From NCBI GenBank assembly GCA_003519375.1, contig DOWV01000387.1:1179-9707 (forward strand): DNA of 8,529 nt, read 5' to 3'. Under the pieces are notes generated by a model that was given only the letters and a program-made list of their open reading frames with translations, was not told where the DNA came from and did no database searches. The first letter of the stretch is position 1; each line of letters opens with the position of its first letter. This DNA is from Bacteroidota bacterium. Lineage in GTDB: Bacteria > Bacteroidota > Ignavibacteria > UBA10030. Shown in pieces: positions 5,048 through 8,529 of this stretch. The translations under genes and the position numbers were made by a program.

Positions 5048-7885
5048 TCAGAAGTTGTTAAGCCTATAACTAAACGTCAGTAGAAAATATCTGTTCAGGT
5101 TCTTCGTTTGCTGCTCCTCGATATACGTATCGGTGACGGTCTGATTGATGTTCCTGTTCTGATTAAGCAGATCGAAACCCTGCAGCGATAGCTCGGCCCT
5201 GTTGTCGCTGAAGAATTTCTTGCCGATGATGACGTTCCAGAGCGTGTACTCCTGCCTGTATCCGGTCTGGGAGCGCGTGTAAAGTTGATTCCGCACTTCC
5301 GTCCTGAACGTGAACCCCTCCCAGAATGTCCAGTTGAACCGGAAGCTCGCATTATGCGAGAAGTAGTCATTGTCATTGTCGGACTGTATGCTGTTTCGCA
5401 GCTGGTTGAAATTCGCGTTGTAGGAAATCGCGAAATCGAGGTCCGTGCTGATGTTGCTGACAAGACTGATCCCGGACGAAAGCGTGTATGAGTTCCCGGT
5501 ATTCCTGGAGCTGTTCAGGACCGACGGCGTGCCGTTGTACGTGAGCCCCGCGTTGACGTTGAAATTGGTCTGAATAAGCTTGATCGGAATGCCGTACGTC
5601 AACAGCCCCTGCAGCGAGCGCCTTGTTCCGAGGTTCTCCGGCCGCGAGAACTGCGATCCCTGCTTCAGCACGATGCCTCCTTCGATGACCGTGTCGCGTG
5701 AGGCGAGCAAAAGGGCATTGCCGATGTGGTCGTTCGTTATTGATCCCGAAATGACCGCAAAGAAACTCTCCATCGACTGAAGATTGGTCGTGACATATCT
5801 CGTGGTGACCGTGTGCGTGTAGTATTGCCGCAAATCGGGATTGCCCGCGCTGAGGAACAGCGGATTGGAATTGTTGACTGTGTTCTCGAGCTGACTGATC
5901 GACGGCGGACTCGTTGCAGCGCGGTAGAGCACCTGAATGCTGTTGCGACGCGATGGGCCGAAGTACATGGTCACGGAGGGAATCAGGTTGGCAAACGTTC
6001 TGTCCGTCGAGACGGACTTCGGAAACGTCCTGTCCGCCGACAGCGAAGCGCTCTGGAAACCGATGGTCGCATTCAGGTCGAAGTCGGGGATCCGGTACTG
6101 GAATCCAATGCCTCCGCGCTGCGTCAGGTACCCGCTCACGATTTCGTTGCTGAGCGAGGGGACGAGGAGATCGTAGAGATTATCGGTGCCGTCGTAGTTG
6201 TACGATTTCTTGTCCGTTGAGTTGTTCGACCGGGAAATGGAGTAGTGGATTTGAGCCAGTGTCGAAGGGGCCAGAGGTTCCGTGTACGCGATGTTCGCAG
6301 AGAGCGTGTACCCCTTCGTCCTGGTGTCGGCGAGCTGGTTCACCGTATCAGCCTGGATAAATGTTCCATAGTAGTACAGGTTCTCCGACTCGAGATACCG
6401 GTTGCTGTTCCGGTCGTTGAGATTTGCATTCGCTTCGATCGACATCGTTCTCCCCGGAATATCGAATCTATGCCGATAAACGATCGAGTTGGTTGATGTG
6501 TAGCCTGTGACGTCGGTCCGGTTGTGCGTGCCCGACTGGCTGATCGGGATGGTCTGCATCAGCGTATTCTGTCCGCTGTAGCTGCTCGTCGAGCCGTTTG
6601 ACTGAAGGCTGAGACGCGGCGTCACGATGATCCGGTTCACGGAGTCGATCGCATAGTCGAACCGGAGATTAAGCCTATGGTTGTAATTCCTTCCGTCGGT
6701 CACATTCGACTGCCGGTAGTACTGACTCGTGTCGGCGCTGAGGAAGTACTGCCGGTTCGTGAGCTGGTCACGCAGGTTGTCCGTGAGATTGAAGAAGTAG
6801 TTCCCTTCCACCTCCATTCCCTTCTGCCAGGTGTCCGAGTAGTTCAATCCCAGGGCGTGCGTTGTGTTGATCCCGTTTTGCGCCCCAATGGCGAAGTTGT
6901 TTTGCATCGCCCGCATTGCACCGGCGGCGACGATTCCGCGCGCTCCTCCTCCGCCACTTACCCTCTGCCCTGCACGACCCCCGCCTCCCCGTTGTCCTCC
7001 GCCCATTCCGCCGCCGAACACTCCCCCGCCACCCATCGCTCCGAGAAAATCCTGAAGCGAGAAGTTCTGCTGGTTGATGTCATTGCTCTGAGCGAGAGCG
7101 GTGAACCGCTGCGTCCCTGAAAAGAAATTCAGGTTCGCGACAGCCTGGTACTTCCCTTCGTCCCCGTATGCGGCCACGAGTCTTCCGAACTGCGCCCGTC
7201 TCCTCTCGGGCCGCGTGATAATATTGATCGTCCGCGCCGTCTGGCCGTCATTGAAACCCGTCAGCTCCGACTGGTCGCTGAGCTTGTCATACACCTGGAT
7301 TTTGTCGATGACTTCCGCCGGGAGCGTACGGAGAGCGATCATGGGATCGTCTCCGAAGAATCTCCTCCCATCGACGAGAACCTGTGCGATATCTTCTCCC
7401 TGAGCCTTCACGGTGTTGTTCTCGATCGTCACACCCGGCAGGCGGGAGACGAGCTCTTCGGCCGTTGCATCGACATTGAGCTTGAATCCGCTCTGACTTC
7501 CGCTTGGCACATCGAGTGGTTTTGTCTGGCCATTGACGGCCACGGTACTTCCGATACCGATATAGAGCCGAAGCTGCGTATAATGTCCCACGGGAAGCTT
7601 TGCAGAACCGATCATGGCGTTCACGCCATTGACCAGGTTCAACAGATTGTAGATCGTTGGGGTCTTGTTGAGAGTGTACCATCCGCTGCTCGTGTCGGCG
7701 TTGTTCACATGAACGCGCACGCTATCAACCACAATGTTCACCTGGTCGTAGGCCGCTGGATAGTCTGTCATCAAGACTTGCATAATCCCCGTCGGGTTGG
7801 ACTGGGGGTCTGTCGAATTCGACGATGTGCATCCGTACCAAGCGAGGAGGACCACCAGTGAGAGCACGAACAGACTTTTCTTCAC
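5048..7885 (-). CDS. Chimeric DUF4382 lipoprotein / TonB-dependent receptor
   Basis: The 945-residue product joins two families. Residues 1-18 are a lipoprotein-like signal peptide (KKSLFVLSLVVLLAWYG) before Cys19; the lipobox WYGC is atypical. Residues 32-136 match DUF4382 (IMQVLMTDYPAAYDQVNIVVDSVRVHV, later LPVGHYTQLRLYIG and SGSQSGFKLN). At about residue 137-139 the sequence becomes the plug of an OMP_b-brl_3 TonB-dependent receptor: DATAEELVSRLPGV, VKAQGED, VLVDGRRFFGDDP, LPAEVIDKIQVYDK, then a glycine-rich loop (residues 283-317) and the barrel, ending in LTFSYRLNNF with terminal Phe. The receptor's own signal peptide, carboxypeptidase-like domain and first plug strands are missing, and DUF4382 lacks its end. 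The frame is open back to 8071, but GTG 7885 is preferred: GAAGGA lies six bases upstream and the signal peptide begins there. Substrate unknown. It may be a true fusion, a deletion or an assembly join. Confidence 0.82.
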   Translation of the reverse strand: MKKSLFVLSLVVLLAWYGCTSSNSTDPQSNPTGIMQVLMTDYPAAYDQVNIVVDSVRVHVNNADTSSGWYTLNKTPTIYNLLNLVNGVNAMIGSAKLPVGHYTQLRLYIGIGSTVAVNGQTKPLDVPSGSQSGFKLNVDATAEELVSRLPGVTIENNTVKAQGEDIAQVLVDGRRFFGDDPMIALRTLPAEVIDKIQVYDKLSDQSELTGFNDGQTARTINIITRPERRRAQFGRLVAAYGDEGKYQAVANLNFFSGTQRFTALAQSNDINQQNFSLQDFLGAMGGGGVFGGGMGGGQRGGGGRAGQRVSGGGGARGIVAAGAMRAMQNNFAIGAQNGINTTHALGLNYSDTWQKGMEVEGNYFFNLTDNLRDQLTNRQYFLSADTSQYYRQSNVTDGRNYNHRLNLRFDYAIDSVNRIIVTPRLSLQSNGSTSSYSGQNTLMQTIPISQSGTHNRTDVTGYTSTNSIVYRHRFDIPGRTMSIEANANLNDRNSNRYLESENLYYYGTFIQADTVNQLADTRTKGYTLSANIAYTEPLAPSTLAQIHYSISRSNNSTDKKSYNYDGTDNLYDLLVPSLSNEIVSGYLTQRGGIGFQYRIPDFDLNATIGFQSASLSADRTFPKSVSTDRTFANLIPSVTMYFGPSRRNSIQVLYRAATSPPSISQLENTVNNSNPLFLSAGNPDLRQYYTHTVTTRYVTTNLQSMESFFAVISGSITNDHIGNALLLASRDTVIEGGIVLKQGSQFSRPENLGTRRSLQGLLTYGIPIKLIQTNFNVNAGLTYNGTPSVLNSSRNTGNSYTLSSGISLVSNISTDLDFAISYNANFNQLRNSIQSDNDNDYFSHNASFRFNWTFWEGFTFRTEVRNQLYTRSQTGYRQEYTLWNVIIGKKFFSDNRAELSLQGFDLLNQNRNINQTVTDTYIEEQQTKNLNRYFLLTFSYRLNNF
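7469..7483 (-). other. Junction between DUF4382 and receptor plug coding sequence
   Basis: Codons for K-L-N-V-D. DUF4382 proteins commonly continue SGxxSGxKLN into a further beta strand, whereas OMP_b-brl_3 receptors have a strand ending just before DATAE. The switch happens within these five codons, in frame. There is no linker, repeat or mobile-element end at the join. Confidence 0.65.
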
Positions 7886-7891
7886 GAAGAA

Positions 7892-7897
7892 TCCTTC
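7892..7897 (-). promoter_or_regulatory. Ribosome binding site fixing the GTG start at 7885
   Basis: GAAGGA on the minus strand, six bases before GTG. With the signal peptide that follows, it decides the start against the ATG 62 codons upstream, whose extra residues do not look like protein. Confidence 0.65.
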
Positions 7898-7957
7898 ACT
7901 TTTCAATTGAGCTTTCACAATTACCATTGGAAGGTGTTTTGACATCACGCCGAAGCC

Positions 7958-7989
7958 CCTCCCCGCCAGACCGATCTCCGGCGGGGAGG
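7958..7989 (-). repeat. GC-rich hairpin in the leader of the chimeric receptor gene
   Basis: Perfect ten-base arms, CCTCCCCGCC and GGCGGGGAGG, around a 12-base loop in which AGA and TCT can pair further. It lies about 70 bases before the GTG start, with no T-run on either strand. It may be a transcript-stabilising stem, a dispersed palindromic repeat or a protein site. The 293-base gap between the two right-hand genes otherwise shows no coding sequence and no clear promoter. Confidence 0.6.
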
Positions 7990-8178
7990 CCTCATTCGCG
8001 ACTCTTGTCACTGGATCCCGTTGTATCTCCTTCTGAAAAGGGCCTCTCACCGGGACCGCAGTATTCAACATCTGAGTCGCCCGATAATGGAAACCGAAGT
8101 TCCCATCGATCCAGTCACCACCCTTTACATATCATCCGCCATCTCAATATTCCCGGCGTCTGCTTCGCTGTTCAGCAA

Positions 8179-8529
8179 TTACTTGTGGAACTGAATGTTC
8201 CCTTTGCTGATGACGCGCATGCTCGTCACCTCGGACTGAGAGCCGCTTAACGTGACACCGAATTGATCGTTCACGCCGGGTTCGCCGTTATCTTGCACGG
8301 TGACGATGAAGGTGCCACCGCGATAGCTGCCGGAGAACAGAACGGTTTTGGGCGAATTGTCTGCGTTGATCTCAATGACTACGATGTTATCAACCTTGCC
8401 GTTAACGTGCAGACCTGTTGCATGGTTGACATAGTTGAATTCGCCTTTCGCTCCGCCCGATTTATTTGGCTGTGCGTTGAATCCAAACGTAGCACTGCCC
8501 GGGCCGACCGAAATTTGTCCACCGCCCGT
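8179..8529 (-). CDS. C-terminal part of secreted protein with post-COAP-1-like domain
   Basis: This frame enters from the right window edge and runs 116 codons to a TAA at 8179-8181; the start lies outside, so total length and any signal peptide are unknown. The visible part is one beta-sandwich-like domain: GGGQISVGPGSATFGFNAQ, then GEFNYVNHATGLHVNGKV, VVIEINAD, VLFSGSYRGGTFIVTVQDN, GEPGVNDQFGVTLSGS and the ending GNIQFHK. The order GxATFGFN, Y-V-x-H-x-TGL, V-x-DNGEPG-x-D-x-F and final G-x-IQ-x-HK is the pattern I know from domains named post-COAP-1 at the C-terminus of secreted, often multidomain, bacterial proteins; their function is not established. It is the most upstream gene seen, 293 bases before the chimeric receptor gene, with no terminator between. 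Confidence 0.75.
   Translation of the reverse strand, partial: TGGGQISVGPGSATFGFNAQPNKSGGAKGEFNYVNHATGLHVNGKVDNIVVIEINADNSPKTVLFSGSYRGGTFIVTVQDNGEPGVNDQFGVTLSGSQSEVTSMRVISKGNIQFHK

Noticed and set aside
6935..7039. Glycine-rich run in the receptor as a possible separate low-complexity element
   Set aside because: Glycine-rich loops at this position are usual in OMP_b-brl_3 receptors, and the frame is intact through it.
8000..8036. AGAAGGAGATA next to GGATCC, resembling a cloning-vector expression leader
   Set aside because: The match to vector leaders is short and broken, and no promoter, tag or polylinker surrounds it; chance similarity is more likely than contamination.
7886..8071. 62-codon upstream extension of the chimeric gene
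   Set aside because: The residues (MLNTAVPVRGPFQKE onward) include the translated hairpin and precede a perfect ribosome binding site plus signal peptide, so this is leader sequence.

Overview
The window looks like a piece of a Bacteroidota-like chromosome, probably a deep-branching FCB lineage such as Ignavibacteriota or Chlorobiota, more likely environmental than a gut or marine Bacteroides relative. Support: an outer-membrane TonB-dependent receptor of the OMP_b-brl_3 type, a DUF4382 lipoprotein domain, a second small outer-membrane barrel, a zinc-finger anti-sigma-like protein, and a good match to the Bacteroidota promoter (TTG, 20 bases, TAnnTTTG). Several genes also have clear Shine-Dalgarno sequences and GTG starts, which fits a basal lineage better than Bacteroides proper. 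This placement is inference; there is no RNA gene or phylogenetic marker here.

Every gene I can support lies on the minus strand, so transcription runs from right to left. In that order: (1) the C-terminal part of a secreted protein with a post-COAP-1-like domain (8529-8179, its start lies beyond the window); (2) a long ORF (7885-5048) that starts as a DUF4382 lipoprotein and switches in mid-domain to the plug and barrel of a TonB-dependent receptor; (3) a small outer-membrane beta-barrel protein (4736-4002); (4) an unrecognised 341-residue protein, possibly a divergent sigma-like factor (3737-2712); (5) a membrane-anchored zinc-finger anti-sigma-like protein with a calcium-type beta-propeller outside (2648-1245); (6) a strong intrinsic terminator with a second large hairpin just upstream of it; (7) a 56-codon ORF overlapping a 145-residue unknown protein (1057-511); (8) the N-terminal part of an exported protein with two glycine-rich hydrophobic segments, running off the left end (479-1).

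Genes 4 and 5 are 63 bases apart, end at the terminator, and have a Bacteroidota-type promoter in front. They form a plausible two-gene regulatory unit in which an envelope sensor controls a transcription factor. Regulation of the neighbouring barrel genes by this unit would be in keeping with FecI/FecR-like logic in this phylum, but nothing in the sequence proves it.

The most unusual items are the DUF4382/TonB-receptor fusion, which is either a real chimeric gene, a deletion product or an assembly join, and three separate short tandem arrays, all with a seven-base period but different units, in the gaps on both sides of the small barrel gene. I see no CRISPR array, tRNA, rRNA or insertion sequence.
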